DNA of 64,000 nucleotides from Rhabdophis nuchalis (taxonomy: Eukaryota > Chordata > Lepidosauria > Squamata > Natricidae). The notes below the pieces were generated by a model. That model saw only the letters and a list, made by a program, of their open reading frames with translations. It did no database searches and was not told the origin of the DNA. The stretch covers positions 143,717,503-143,781,502 of the forward strand of contig CM077645.1 in assembly GCA_039707465.1 (NCBI GenBank), written 5' to 3'. Shown here one piece after another: positions 23,985-35,674 of this stretch. Position 1 is the stretch's first letter; the number at the start of each line of letters is the position of its first letter. Made by a program: the position numbers and the translations under genes.

Positions 23985-24190
23985 TCTCTACCTCAGGGGT
24001 TAGGGAATGTTAATTTTAAAAATGGGGATTTTAGTGCAGGGACAATTAGATTTAATCTGTTTTTATTGTATTTATTTATGTATATATTTTATGTTGTTTT
24101 AATTTTTCCCTGTGCACCGCTCCGAGTCCCCCTGGGGAGAGGACGCGGTATAGAAAAATAAAATTATTATTATTATTATTATTATTATAG
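23534..24190 (+). mobile_element. L2/CR1-group LINE 3' end
   Basis: 5'-truncated copy beginning in the post-RT segment. The 3' UTR ends with 'cctgtgcaccgctccgagtc', a GC stem and an (ATT)n tail (24166-24188). It starts nine bases after the target duplication of the hAT element just upstream. Confidence 0.85.
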
Positions 24191-25464
24191 CTCCTCTGAG
24201 ATGGTCTATTATCCAAGAACTAACCAAACTTGATCCTACTTGGTTTTCTACATCAGCCAAAGGCAGCAGCTGTTGCTACCTGTTGAGGTAAACTTTAAAC
24301 AACTGTGATCCAAATGACTATGATTAATCTTGTTGAGAAACTGAAGTTGTAGTACCTATATCTCCATGATTTCCAAAAAGGAAAAGTTCAGTTTCCTATT
24401 CCAGAAATAAAGGACATGGACTCTCAATGGTGTAAAAATCTATTACTGGAAAAAAACTGCATATCATTTGGTAAACTACAGATGGCAGTACAAGTATTGT
24501 TTTTCCCTTAAAGAAAACCAAATCAGAGTTTGGGGGTGGGGGGTGGGGGGTGTAGGCTCTGAGAGTATTACAGTTCATTAACGTGAATTTTGAATTACAT
24601 TCCTACAGACAACAGAACTACGTTTGCTTAAATGAATGCCTCAGGAACTCTTTCATTTTTACTTATCTCTAGCTTTAAGCTTTCAGGTAAGATTTCCTTT
24701 GGATCAAACTAAATTACTGGTGACTTTATAAAAATGTCTATGCAGGGCTTTTCTGCAATTGTTTATAAGTAGTTTGCCATTTCCCCTTAGCATCTTAAAT
24801 TTACATAAGGTTGAGTAACACTTTTGAAAGAGAAATATGATCTTGTTTATTCTAGCCTGTTTAGTTCAAACTTTTCTTTAAAATGAGTTTCCAAGGTTTT
24901 GTAAAATCTTTCTTGAACTTAAAAACTGGTTATCTCCTTATAATTACACCAATAATATGCATTATGGAATTGACACAAATGACATGGAAGAAAGGCAACA
25001 CTAGGAAAAAGCAAACCAGGCTATTTTAAATAAAATAAATTAAAGTAAAATAGTATACTATATATACAATACTCATAAATAAATGCCCGAGTGCAAAACA
25101 TAGTTCTGCCTTAAAAGAGTCAGAAAAAAAAGAGAAAATAGACATTTGTACTACCCAGATCTACTCACAGTTAAATAAATACATAAAATAGTATAAGTCT
25201 TAACCATAGGAAGAATTGGCTGGCAGCGCTTACAGGAAGTAGGTGCGGTTCATGTGGTGCATGTTAAGCCATCCAGAAGCGGAAGCTCAGCAAAGCAGGT
25301 TTCCTTGACCAAAAGAATAAGCTCTCCAACAGTGCTCAGCTGCAGCATTAGCTAAAGACCATGCCAGATTGATACACAAGAATCTTTGAATGTATAAGGA
25401 AGGAGAGAGGCACTAGCATTTATCCATTTACTTAAGCAATAAGATGCCCCTAAACCAGGAGTGG
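24191..25464. other. Unassigned stretch
   Basis: AT-rich with a G-rich tract at about 24532-24551. No gene is supported. Confidence 0.4.
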
Positions 25465-26110
25465 GAATGGAATGGAATGGAATACTTTATTGGCCAAGTG
25501 TGACTGGTTAAACAAGGAATTTGTCTCCAGTGCATAAGCTCTCAGTATACATACAAATAGCAAGGTAATGTAATCAGTGTACATTCAAACATACAAACAA
25601 GATAATATAATCATAAGATACCAATAGGATAAAAGGTAAAAGTTCCCCCGCACATGCATGCTAGCCAATTCCGGCTCTAGGGGGGCGGTGCTCATCTCTG
25701 TTTCTAAGCCAAAGAGCCAGCGTTGTCCGAAGATGTCTCCATATCATGTGGCCGGCATGACTAAATACTGAATGCACATGGAGAGCTGTTATCTTCCCAC
25801 CAAAGTGATCACAATTTTTATACTTGCCTTTTTAATGTGCTTTCAAACTGCTAGGTTGGCAGAAGCTGGAACAAGTAACGGGCGCTCACTCCATTACACG
25901 GTGCTAGGGATTCGAACCGCTGAATTGCCAACCTTCTGATCGACCAGCTCAGTGTTTTAACCACTGAGCCACCACGTCCTCAATAGGATAAGGTAATTAT
26001 AATAGGATATCGTAATTATAATAGGATAAGGTAATATTAAGATAATTAATAGGATAAGGTAGTAGAAAAGATGAGAACAATAATAATAATAATACAGCCA
26101 CAGACTACAT
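25465..26110 (-). mobile_element. CR1-L3-type LINE 3' end, interrupted by a SINE
   Basis: The repeat starts with tandem GGAAT units and then 'tactttattggccaagtgtg' and 'acaaggaatttgtct', the antisense of a CR1-L3 3' terminus that is very common in snakes. Iterated 'aataggataaggtaat' units follow, then '(aat)n' and 'acagccacagactac'. A SINE at 25633-25980 splits it. Orientation is inferred from the terminal pentanucleotide repeat, which is at the 3' end of such elements. Confidence 0.75.
25633..25980 (-). mobile_element. tRNA-derived SINE, nearly full length
   Basis: On the minus strand it starts at about 25980 with 'ggacgtggtggctcagtgg' (A box) and has 'ggttcgaatcc' (B box), both typical RNA polymerase III promoter elements. 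The body ends near 25633. A target duplication caataggataa is present at 25622-25632 and 25981-25991, proving insertion into the CR1-L3 tail. It is the same family as the split copy at 3040-3445. Confidence 0.87.
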
Positions 26111-27593
26111 GGGTAAATATTCTTAGACATAAAACAGTCGTAGCAGTACTGTGGGAACCAGGTATTTTCAGAATTAGGATATAGCCAATATATCCTAGGA
26201 ATAACATCTAGAAAATTATAACAAATGAAATATCAGTATAAACCAATTTCTGCTGAACAAACTAAAATTTAGTTTTGGATAGTACATGGGGTGCACACAA
26301 AGTTCCTATTTTGTTCCACCTAAAATGAAATTTATTTTTTTGCTTATTTATAAGCAATTCAACAGAGGAAGAAAGAACTAATGCTGTAAGTTGCACGTGC
26401 TAATATATTACACTGCAAATATTATAATGCATGCCCATTGTACATACACATAAAAACATGTAAATATATACATTTAAAGCTGATTTGCTGCTTTAATTAG
26501 GTACTTATTAGCATCAAGCTCAACAAACTAAAAACATTACAAACTGTGAGCTACAAAACATTTACAGCTTTTGACTAGTTCCTTGAATTAATTTTCATTA
26601 AACATTTTTCAGTTTTCAAAGTAAATTAATTGATGGGCCAATGGATTTGGGAGAGTTGTCAATAGGAGCATTTATGCAAATGTGCTGCTTCTCCCAAGTT
26701 AGATGAAATCAACTCATTTTTTAGTTCATAGGGGTGGGAGGTGAAAGCACTGGGGCATTTTGGATACTGACTTAATTATACTGTATGTGACATTTTAGTG
26801 ATGCTATTTGCATATGTTCAAACCATGTCAACCACTATTAATATAACTGCCATTAATAATTGTGATATATTTGAAAGGTGAAGAACATGGGACTCTATAC
26901 AGACCAAAAGGGCAGAATTTGAATCAGGTAATCTTACACAGCATGTGAACGACTTCAAGGAAGGCACAACAAAGTATGCAAAGACATAGTTTTTCACAAT
27001 GAAAGGTGGCTCCACAAACATCAGAAACGTCCCATAAGAACAGAATGAGGCAACAATTGTCTATAAAACAATACCAGGAGGTGTGAGAAAGACTGCCAAG
27101 CCATATATTGATTGGTATGCATGGCAAGTGTAGCCAATCACACAGAACAATATACCATGCATAAAGGGTCTTCCAAACATAACCTGGCCAGCTTTTAAGA
27201 TAGTAGTTATGCATATATACATGAATGAGAGGTGCTTTTAGTTCCAAGAACAATTAAGATTGTAATTGCATTTGTTTGGCCAGTTGCCTTTTGAACAGCA
27301 TCTTTGGGACAACCATGACCTGGACAATTGAGAATCCCCATAGACACAAGACATGGGGATGATCTCCAACTTGAATGGCTGTAAAAAAGGTTTGTATAAA
27401 TTCATTTGGACAATCTATCAACGACCATTAATACTGAAGAATCAATGTTACTTCCATGGCTCCAAATACCAGTTGCAAAGCAACCATGGGGAAAGAGTAA
27501 TAAGCTTCCATCTCCTGCTTGCGAATACTCCAGAGGCAATTTGTTGGTCGCTGTGGTTATTCTAAAGATAAAAGGGATGGAAAATCTCCATCC
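26111..27593. other. Unassigned stretch
   Basis: No recognised repeat. A cysteine- and aromatic-rich open frame of 109 residues at 26924-27253 (minus) has no family match that I know and no convincing splice sites. Confidence 0.35.
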
Positions 27594-27633
27594 TTCTAGA
27601 TCAGGGGTCCCCAACCCCCAGGCTGCGGACCGG

Positions 27634-28072
27634 TGCCGGTCCGTGGCTGGGTGGGAGCCGGGCCGCAGGGCTGGAGAGGAGGAGGAGGGAGGAGGGGGCA
27701 GCCCCCTGAGCAGAGCGCGTGGGAGAACGCAGGCACGGCTGTTCGCGCCGTTGGAGTATGGCTCTTCCTCCACCCTCGTCGACGGAGGGACTCCTGGGCG
27801 CCGCTGGACTGGCCACCGATTCCCTCCCCTGCTGGCATGCCGGCCACTCATTTTTTTCCAGGGACTGCGGAGGCTCCGCGGGCGGGGGAGGGAACTGGCG
27901 GCCGAAGGGAGGGTTGCTCCGGCGGCGCACAGGAGTCCCTCCGTCGACGAGGGTGGAGGAAGAGCCCCCACCATCCTCCTGCGTTCTCCCGCGCGCTCTG
28001 CCCAATGGGCTACCCCCTCCTCCCTCCTCCTCCTCTCCAGCCCGGCTCCTACCCAGCCACGGAGCCTGAACG
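27634..28072. repeat. Long GC-rich inverted repeat
   Basis: A left arm of about 155 bases (27634-27790) and a right arm (27927-28072) are reverse complements with scattered changes, around a loop of about 135 bases. Marker pairs are 'ctcgtcgacggagggactcc' at 27776-27795 and its complement near 27933-27952. It is CpG-rich, giving a small CpG island of transposon origin. Confidence 0.8.
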
Positions 28073-28139
28073 AGCGAACGAGCGACCAAGCGCGGCAGGC
28101 GGGCTGAGGAGGCTGGGAGACGACGACGACAGACACACA

Positions 28140-28775
<636 letters not shown>

Positions 28776-28966
28776 ACTTATGACCACAGTTGAGTCCAAA
28801 AGTTTGGTTGCTAACCAAGATCATTGTTAAGTGAGTTTCACATTTTCCAAGTTGGCCACGCCCACCCAGTCACATGACTGCTGAACCACTCAGCCGGTCC
28901 GCAGAATTTTCTTTAAAATGAAACCGGTCCCTGGTGAAAAAAAGGTTGGGGACCCCTGTTCTAGAT

Positions 28967-29746
28967 ACTACTGAACAATTACTTCCCACTTCCATAGCTA
29001 TGCTTGGCCTACCCGTGTTTTGTAAACCCAGGTACTATAGTCCAGGTTTTACAATTAGTGAAAGAAGTCACTAGCCAAGAAAGAAAGAAAAAATAAATTG
29101 TGTTTACTGTAGATTTACTTATTTTAAAGCTCAGTTGTAAATCCTCCACAGATTCAGAATCTAACACTAGCCTAAAAAGTGGCTATCATACCAAATATTT
29201 TTCTGTCTTCCCAGATTACATCAGAATCATGCCAACCATCTGAAAAAATAACTATTTAAAAGACCTTCCCTTCTTGAACTCTACAAGCATGCCTCTCATA
29301 ACTAGCCATTGCCAACTTTCCTCCACAAAGCCTGCTTCCATTTTTTTCCTCTTTCCAAAGATGTTTTCCATCCTCCTAGTCAGTATTCATCATGATCTAT
29401 GTATCTAGTCTTCAATGGATTGTTTTATCTACACCCACTCACTCCTGCTGGTACCTCTGCCTTGTTCATGAATTGTGCCTTTCCTGATATATAGTAAACA
29501 AGGGCATGCTTCTCCAAATATTGAAAATAAAAAAAAAGTTATTTACATTTCACTTGCAGTAAAAAGAACTTAGTGTAAAAACTGTGACTAAAAATAAATG
29601 AAAACATATCCCACTAAGTTGTCTCTTAACATGTTTCCATTTCACTCAAAAATAATTTTTATCTTAAAATGTACATTCCTGACAGAATTTAAACCTCCCA
29701 AAATGAATCAATAGCCATAGACAGATTTCTTTCTAGAAATGGAGTA
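28967..29746. other. Unassigned stretch
   Basis: AT-rich, no gene or repeat family recognised. Confidence 0.4.
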
Positions 29747-30190
29747 TAGGTCGTTCTCAACTTACAACCACAATTGAGCCCAAAATTTCCACTGTTGAGG
29801 AAGACAGTTGTTAAGTGAGTTTTGTTCCATGTTACAACCTTTCTTGACACACAGCTCTTTAACTGAATGACTGAAGCTGTAAATAATAATAATAATAATA
29901 ATCTTTATTGTCATTGTAAAAATTACAATGAAATTGGTAAAAGTTGCTAACATGGCTGTTAAGTGAATCTGGCTTTCTCAATGACTTTGCTTGTCAGGAG
30001 ATCGCAAAAGATGGTTGATCACGTGACCCCCAGGATGGAACACTTGCCCATTGCCACGTATCTGAATTTTGATCACATGACCACAGGGCTGCTGCAACAG
30101 TCATAAGTGAAAAACAGCTGTCACTTTTTTCAATGCTGCTGTAACTTCAAACAGTCACTAAACAAATGGGTGTAAATCAAGGACTACCTG
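29747..30190 (-). mobile_element. TA-target MITE, copy F, with inserted LINE tail
   Basis: Reverse orientation relative to copies A-D: 'caattgagcccaaaatttcc' near the left end, 'gatcacatgaccac' and 'caaggactacctg' at the right end. It is split at 29884-29940 by (AAT)n and 'ctttattgtcattgta', which resembles the 3' terminus of a CR1-type LINE, so a later LINE tail insertion is likely. Confidence 0.8.
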
Positions 30191-30535
30191 GAGAATCAGC
30201 AGCAGCCAGTAACTGTTATCTTGCTCAATCTTTCCATCTCCTTAGCTCTGCAGGTTTTGGTAGAACAAAAATTCCTTCATCTCCTGCTACATGCAATAAA
30301 GGTCAATTGCAAACATCCCCTTCCTCATCCATATTTTTTATATAAATTGTACAAACCTGCTTGACTGTTTGCAAAAAAAAAAAAAAAATACCCTGAACAG
30401 TTGCTGTAAAGTGGTAGTTACAAAATATACCATGTCATCATTTGTCTGTGGCACTGAAAAAAACATTCTCTTACATGATAGGATAGCATGCTAAATAATT
30501 TTGCAACTATGAGGGTTTTTTTTCTTTCTGAAGGC
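30191..30535. other. Unassigned stretch
   Basis: AT-rich. If the candidate exon at 30541 is real this would be its 3' UTR on the minus strand, but I see no well-placed minus-strand AATAAA. Confidence 0.3.
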
Positions 30536-30540
30536 TGCAA

Positions 30541-30641
30541 TCAGCTAAGAAAACCGCCAGAGTGAAAGAGATGGTCAGTAGCAAAAAACAAACCCCCCAC
30601 ACCAATCAGCCCTCCAAGATTTCGCCACAAGGCTTTGCTCC
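30541..30641 (-). other. Candidate terminal coding exon of an unidentified host gene
   Basis: On the minus strand a pyrimidine-rich tract with 'cttctcttctatag' (about 30642-30655) is a good 3' splice acceptor. It is followed by an open segment in phase 2 that ends at a TGA at about 30543-30545. The encoded 32-residue tail is hydrophobic and begins 'SKALWRNLGGLIGVGGLFFA', which looks like a membrane segment. I cannot name the gene. No other convincing exon is placed, and chance is possible in this amount of sequence. The CpG-rich block at 39.3-40.35 kb would be a plausible promoter for a minus-strand gene ending here. Confidence 0.25.
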
Positions 30642-30655
30642 CTATAGAAGAGAAG

Positions 30656-32760
30656 AAGAAATAAACAGGTCCATGTACTATCTTCAGTCTAGGATCCTAA
30701 ACTGCAATCAGTCAAAGTGACCAAGATCAATCCATCAGGCATTTTAAGGTGGATTTCACAGAATGATGAACATTTACTCAGTCATATTCCACAAATTCAG
30801 GGCAATTATTATGAGATGTTGTGCCACCTTTCCCCTTTAAGGACCTGTTAAACAGCTGGAAACTTGACTGGAGCCCAGAAGGCGGGCTGAGGCAACAATT
30901 CCTGCCAATCAGAAAACAGATTTCCCAAAAGCCCTGCAAAGCTTCAGTATTAAATGTCTGTTTTCCAATTTAGCTTACACTATAGCTGAGCTAGGAAGAA
31001 AACAGCTCAGACACACTATGCCATAAGAACCCAGGGGATTGGAGCTTTTTTTTTTGAGGGATGCAAAGACTTCAGGCTGCTTTAAATCAAATTTTAGCCC
31101 CATTGACCCTTTACCCAGCAAAAGCAGCAGTCATCTCCAGTGCAATTTTGCAGCCTAATACAAACCTATGTAAAATAATTGAGTGCAGACACTGTTCCAA
31201 AGATATGATTGAAATTGACTTGCATTAAAATCTGCACAACTAGCAGGTTTGGAGTCTTCAAACTGGCCAAGCGTGCCACAAAAACGTCGTATAGCAATTG
31301 CTTTTTTTTTTTTAAATCGTTACTGTCATTTTATCCCTTTCTTTGCAGACCTCAGGGGGCAGCAGCAACTGCTCCTTTGACCCATAGAGGAATGGTTTGC
31401 AACAATGCTTATCAAAGACTAAGGGCTCACATGTTGCATTTGCACAGAGCCTGTTCCCAAACCTCCTCCTCTTTGTTTCTCTGATTTCTTGATTGCTGGT
31501 TGCTGCATCAGTCCACTGGGACTGCATTTCTACTTTAGCTGTATGACAGTCAGACAGCTCCTCAAAAATTCCTAAACAGATATTGGCCATTGTGAAATTC
31601 TGTTCATTCTACATGTTCATTCCTTCACACTTATTAGAGCTCTACAAAATGCCATCCTGACTTCAGTCCTGGAGACAGTTGGTACTCCAAGAAAATTATT
31701 GCACTGTGTACCCAGTTCAACATCAAGGCAGATTATTTGAAAGAAAGCAGTTCTGCAGTAAAGCCACAGCATCTAATCCTTGGATATCATTCATCCCTTA
31801 AAATCACGTTTACATAATTCAGAGGCTTTTATCAGGAAATTGTGAGCATTCTGCTTTATACTGTAGCTCTTGGGCATAAAACTCTCAGGGTAAACAAAAT
31901 CCCCACCCACCCAATAATATTCATAGAAAATTAATATCAATGCAGCACTTCCAGTGCTGGAACAAAACGGATCTCAGACTGGAATGATTTTTTTTGCAGT
32001 CTGAAGAGATGCATCTGCACTAAACTAACAAACAAACAAACGAAAATCTCCAAGCACACATCTAGCTTTTGGGTAATTGAAATAGCCTACGGTAGACTTT
32101 TACACAGAAACTAAACTAATTTAATTCCATGGCAATCGCTAAATGAAGTGTGGTAGGTTTTAGAGCACAAGTAGCCATAGGTGTGACAAAACTGGTCAAA
32201 ATTGGACCCAGAATGGTCTTCTAAGTTGTTATATGTCTCAATACTTTTCAAGCACATTACTGTATTTCAGTAGCATGAATACACTATATTGATGATACAT
32301 GATACAATACACTGTATCATGCTCCTCTTAATTGGAGAAGAGCTGAGAAATTGCTGGAAGGATACTAATATGTCATCATAGAAATACCAAAGCACAAAGC
32401 TTAGTGCATTTTGGGCTGGTTATTTTAATTATTTAAAATCACAATCTTTTAAAGTACAGTGAAGTCTAAGACAGACAAAGATGCTGGCAAACCCTTAATC
32501 ATTACATAAAGCAACAAATGCAAAACAGGCAAAGTCCTAACAGAATAAAAATAAGTTGATGAATGAAAGCTAGATATAACAGCTTTCATGTTCTATAGGG
32601 CAAAGTTCTAGAATGTTGCTGCAAGCACTGAAAGGGCCTTTTCTCTTGTTGTAGACTACTTATTTTTATTTATAAGATGCCTCAATCTGTAGGATTTGGG
32701 GCAGTGGGCCACAATTACAACATACTATGAACTGAAAAACATCAAAAGAAATAATAAACC
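30656..32760. other. Unassigned stretch
   Basis: Mostly AT-rich with no repeat family recognised. A plus-strand splice-acceptor-like 'atccctttctttgcag' occurs at 31334-31349, followed by a 44-codon open segment, but no matching donor or family is seen. Confidence 0.35.
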
Positions 32761-32761
32761 A

Positions 32762-33604
32762 CCCATTTATTTTTATTTTTTTTATTTTATTCAAATTTAT
32801 ACCCCGCACCTTCTCTAAAAAGGACCCATGGTGGCGCACAGGAAATTTAAAACAATACAAATATAACAAAAATACAAAATTTTAAAAAACTATTAAACCC
32901 ATAAAATCCCCCGAATTAAAATCTATCTAAAAACAGTCAAAACGGGAGGTTATGCTAGGCCGGCTTGTTGGAAAAGGTGCGTTTTAAGACGCTGGCGGAA
33001 GAGGCGGAGGTCTGAGATGGTGTGTAATTCGGGGGGGGGCAAGTCGTTCCAGAGGGTAGGGCCCGCCACAGAGAAGGCCCTTCCCCTGGGTGTCGCCAAC
33101 CGGCATTGCCTGGCTGACGGCACCCTGAGAAGGCCCTCTCTGTGGGAGTGGACTGGTCAAAGGGATGTATGGGGCAGAAGACGGTCTCGCATATAACTAG
33201 GCCCCGAGCCATGGAGCGCTTTGAAGATGGTCGTCAAAACCTTGAAGCGCACCCGAAAGGCCATAGGCAGCCAGTGTAGCTCGCACAGGAGAGGTGTTAT
33301 GTGGGAGTGCCTAGAGGCTCCCATAATCACCCGTGCGGCCGCATTCTGGACTAGCTGTAGCTCTCGAGTGCACCTCAAGGGAAACCCCATGTAGAGAGCG
33401 TTACAGTAGTCAAGTCGGGATGTCACGAGTGCCTGAGTGACTGTGCGGAGGGCAGCCCGGTCCAGTAAGGGGCACAATTGGTGCATCAGGCGTACCTGAT
33501 AAAACGACCATGTGATGGCCCCGGCCATCACATGGTCCTCCATGGACAGCCGGGAATTCAGGAGGACACCCAAATTGCGCACCCTCTCCACCATGATAGC
33601 CAAA
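32762..33604 (-). mobile_element. L2/CR1-group LINE 3' end, minus strand
   Basis: The 3' UTR is at the left (about 32762-32950, with 'aaatttataccccgcacctt' marking its end). The ORF part lies to the right and includes 'ARVIMGASRHSHITPLLCEL', 'FKALHGSGPSYMRDR' and 'RNLGVLLNSRLSMEDHV'. It is close in sequence to the copy at 50168-52742. The 5' end is truncated at about 33604. Confidence 0.87.
33157..33603 (-). pseudogene. LINE ORF2 fragment (post-RT region)
   Basis: An open segment of 148 codons from 'RVRNLGVLLNSRLSMEDHVM' to 'MRDRLLPHTSL'. It then leaves frame and continues in another frame to about 32955. The catalytic palm is absent. It shows how intact the young subfamily still is. Confidence 0.8.
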
Positions 33605-33730
33605 ATTAAAGTATTGAAGGAGCTGAAATAACTTACTTCTAAAAACTGAGGCGAGTTGGTTGAAACTTACAGGACCAATGTTAATAAATGTCTCAGTTGT
33701 TTTCTGACAAATAGCAACTCTGTCTTGTAA

Positions 33731-33860
33731 GGATCTAATTCGTACAACCTCTATGCACCGATTCAGAACTTCCACAACATTTCTGGTCTGGTCTGAGTCG
33801 CTATGTTTATACATAGCGACTCAGACCAGACCAGAAATGTTGTGGAAGTGAATTAGATCC
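33731..33860. repeat. Fold-back inverted duplication
   Basis: Two 39-base arms (33768-33806 and 33811-33849) are exactly complementary with a 4-base loop. A further 11 bases pair exactly (33731-33741 with 33850-33860) after skipping 26 bases of the left side. All of the left side is ordinary LINE sequence, so the right side is a templated inverted copy. Confidence 0.88.
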
Positions 33861-34144
33861 TCAACCAAACAGACCAATGATCTCCTCCAGCAGTTTCATA
33901 CCAATGTTCAATAACAGAGGAAAAAATATCAAGCTCTGGGGAATACCACACTGGGCTCTCAAGAGCTCAATCACCCTCCCCACCCCACCCCTCCAACCAC
34001 CAACTAGATAAACTGCTTTGATAATAATAAAATCATCACTTATGGTGATCCTAATTTCCAACCTGTTTAGGCCATCCAGAAGGATACTATGGAAAATGAT
34101 CCCAAAGAGGTCTAAACAAATCAAGAGGAACATATTCTCTACAA

Positions 34145-34250
34145 CAGGGGTCCCCAACCTTTGCAACTTTAAGTCTGAAGGACTTCAGCTCCCAGAATTC
34201 TCCAGCCAGCAAAGCTTCAGACTTAAAGTTGCAAAGGTTGGGGACCCCTG
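34145..34250. mobile_element. Palindromic hAT-like MITE, copy 3
   Basis: Ends CAGGGGTCCCCAACC / GGTTGGGGACCCCTG and the shared 'cagctcccagaattctccag' core. Unlike its relatives it has no direct target duplication: the flanks 34130-34144 and 34251-34265 are instead perfect inverted copies of each other (15 bases). Confidence 0.85.
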
Positions 34251-34332
34251 TTGTAGAGAATATGTCACCTACCAGAACCAAAGCTGTTTCCATCTGACTG
34301 GACCTGAATTCTAACTGAAACAGAAGCAACAT

Positions 34333-35523
34333 ACAGCCATTAAAATGAAGAACACAGAGAACTAAACAAATTAATGGCTACTTTTATTCTATAAGAACTT
34401 GTCAGGCTCTGGACATACTTAATGTACTTTCATTCACTCCATGAGGCTTTATGAAAATATGGTAGAAGGATAAGTTAAAAAAATACTGATGGCTTTTCCA
34501 CTGGTTCCACCACTAATTGCACTCCCTAATGCGGAGTTGATTTGGGTATGGTGAAAGGCATGTTTTGACTGGCAGGTTTGCCAATCAGTCAAAATGAAAT
34601 CTGTGGTAGCAGATAGATGTTTTCGACCTCTACTCTGGGGTAAGTGAGAGATTCTCCAGGAATCAGGTACTGCAGCCCCCCCTCCCCAAATTTCACTCTC
34701 TCTTATGTTGTTACTAATGAGATTTGCTTGGGTTTTCCTATTCACTCAGCTCTTTCACTTATATTTCTTTCCTTCACTCACTCATTCTCGCTATATTGCT
34801 TGATCCATTGGTCTCTTAGCCCATCACCTGACCATTGATGTCACTTGCTCTATTGCCCAGTCCATTATCTATCACACACTCCTACTCTATTTTTCAACAC
34901 TCCTGTCCTATTTTCCTCGCCTTGTCTCCCTTGCATACTTGCTCGATCACTTTTGCTTGGCTGCCTTTCACTTGCCCTTCTTTGTCTCACTCATCCTCTT
35001 CAACAGACTGTACCTGAAGGAATATTGTCAACAGAAATATAATTTGTCTCTAGCAAGTTTAAAACCATCTGAAGAGTTGCATTTGAACCTTCCGCTTGCC
35101 CAATGGCCAACAAGACACTTGTATCCAGAAGCAGGATACGAATGGAAAAGCTAGCTACTTTGTCCCTCAGCATGCTTTTTCAAATAATGATTATGATTTT
35201 GATTTACGTATTTATTTATATTCTGCCTTTATTATTTAAAAAAATATTAAGTCATTATGTGCTAGTAATAATAGACAAATTCATGAAGAACTCATAAATG
35301 TCATTTTAAAGTTGATTATCTTAAAGTAATCAACCTATAACCTTCTGTTTGTCATGAATTACCAATCACTTATCAATGTGCTTCATTGGATAACCAGTGG
35401 AATTATAACAGAGGAAGAAATGTATTTCTGTCCAATTTCTCTATAGCATGAACAGTGATTATGTCTTCCATTAATCACCTTTCTTATTTATAAGCCTAAA
35501 AGTTCCAAATGTTGAAACTGTTG
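34333..35523. other. Unassigned stretch with a pyrimidine-rich part
   Basis: 34680-35010 is strongly C+T-rich on the plus strand with scattered 'cactcactcat'-like iterations. No gene is recognised. Confidence 0.4.
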
Positions 35524-35531
35524 CTCTAAAG

Positions 35532-35666
35532 CAGGGGTATGCAAAGTTGGCTCTTTTAAGACTGGTGGACTTCAACTCCCAGAGTTCCCCAGCCAGCATA
35601 GCTGGCTGGGGAATTCTGGGAGTTGAAGTCCACCAGTCTTAAAAGAGCCAACTTTGCAGACCCCTG
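35532..35666. mobile_element. Palindromic hAT-like MITE, copy 4
   Basis: Ends CAGGGGTATGCAAAGTTGG and the near complement ending CAGACCCCTG. The arms are otherwise almost perfect. Flanks ctctaaag (35524-35531) and ctctaagg (35667-35674) agree at 7 of 8. Confidence 0.9.
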
Positions 35667-35674
35667 CTCTAAGG

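Larger units (their letters stand above)
33727..34332 (-). mobile_element. Old LINE reverse transcriptase relic
   Basis: Minus-strand translation retains 'EVLNRCIEVVRI' (about 33727-33765) and 'CGIPQSLIFFPLLLNIGMKL' (about 33890-33950), the region around the RT motif usually read 'GVPQGSVLSPLLFNIYMKPL'. It continues to the right of the MITE at 34145 as a diverged 'TALVLVG'-type segment up to about 34332. It contains fold-back duplications (33731-33860) and a MITE. The divergence shows that it is older than the neighbouring LINE at 32762. Confidence 0.7.

Noticed and set aside
25465..26110. Host microsatellite (GGAAT)n
   Set aside because: The repeat is the terminal tract of a CR1-L3-type LINE; adjacent sequence matches the element tail.
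31334..31484. Plus-strand acceptor followed by an open 44-codon segment
   Set aside because: The acceptor is good, but no donor, upstream exon or homologue was recognised.
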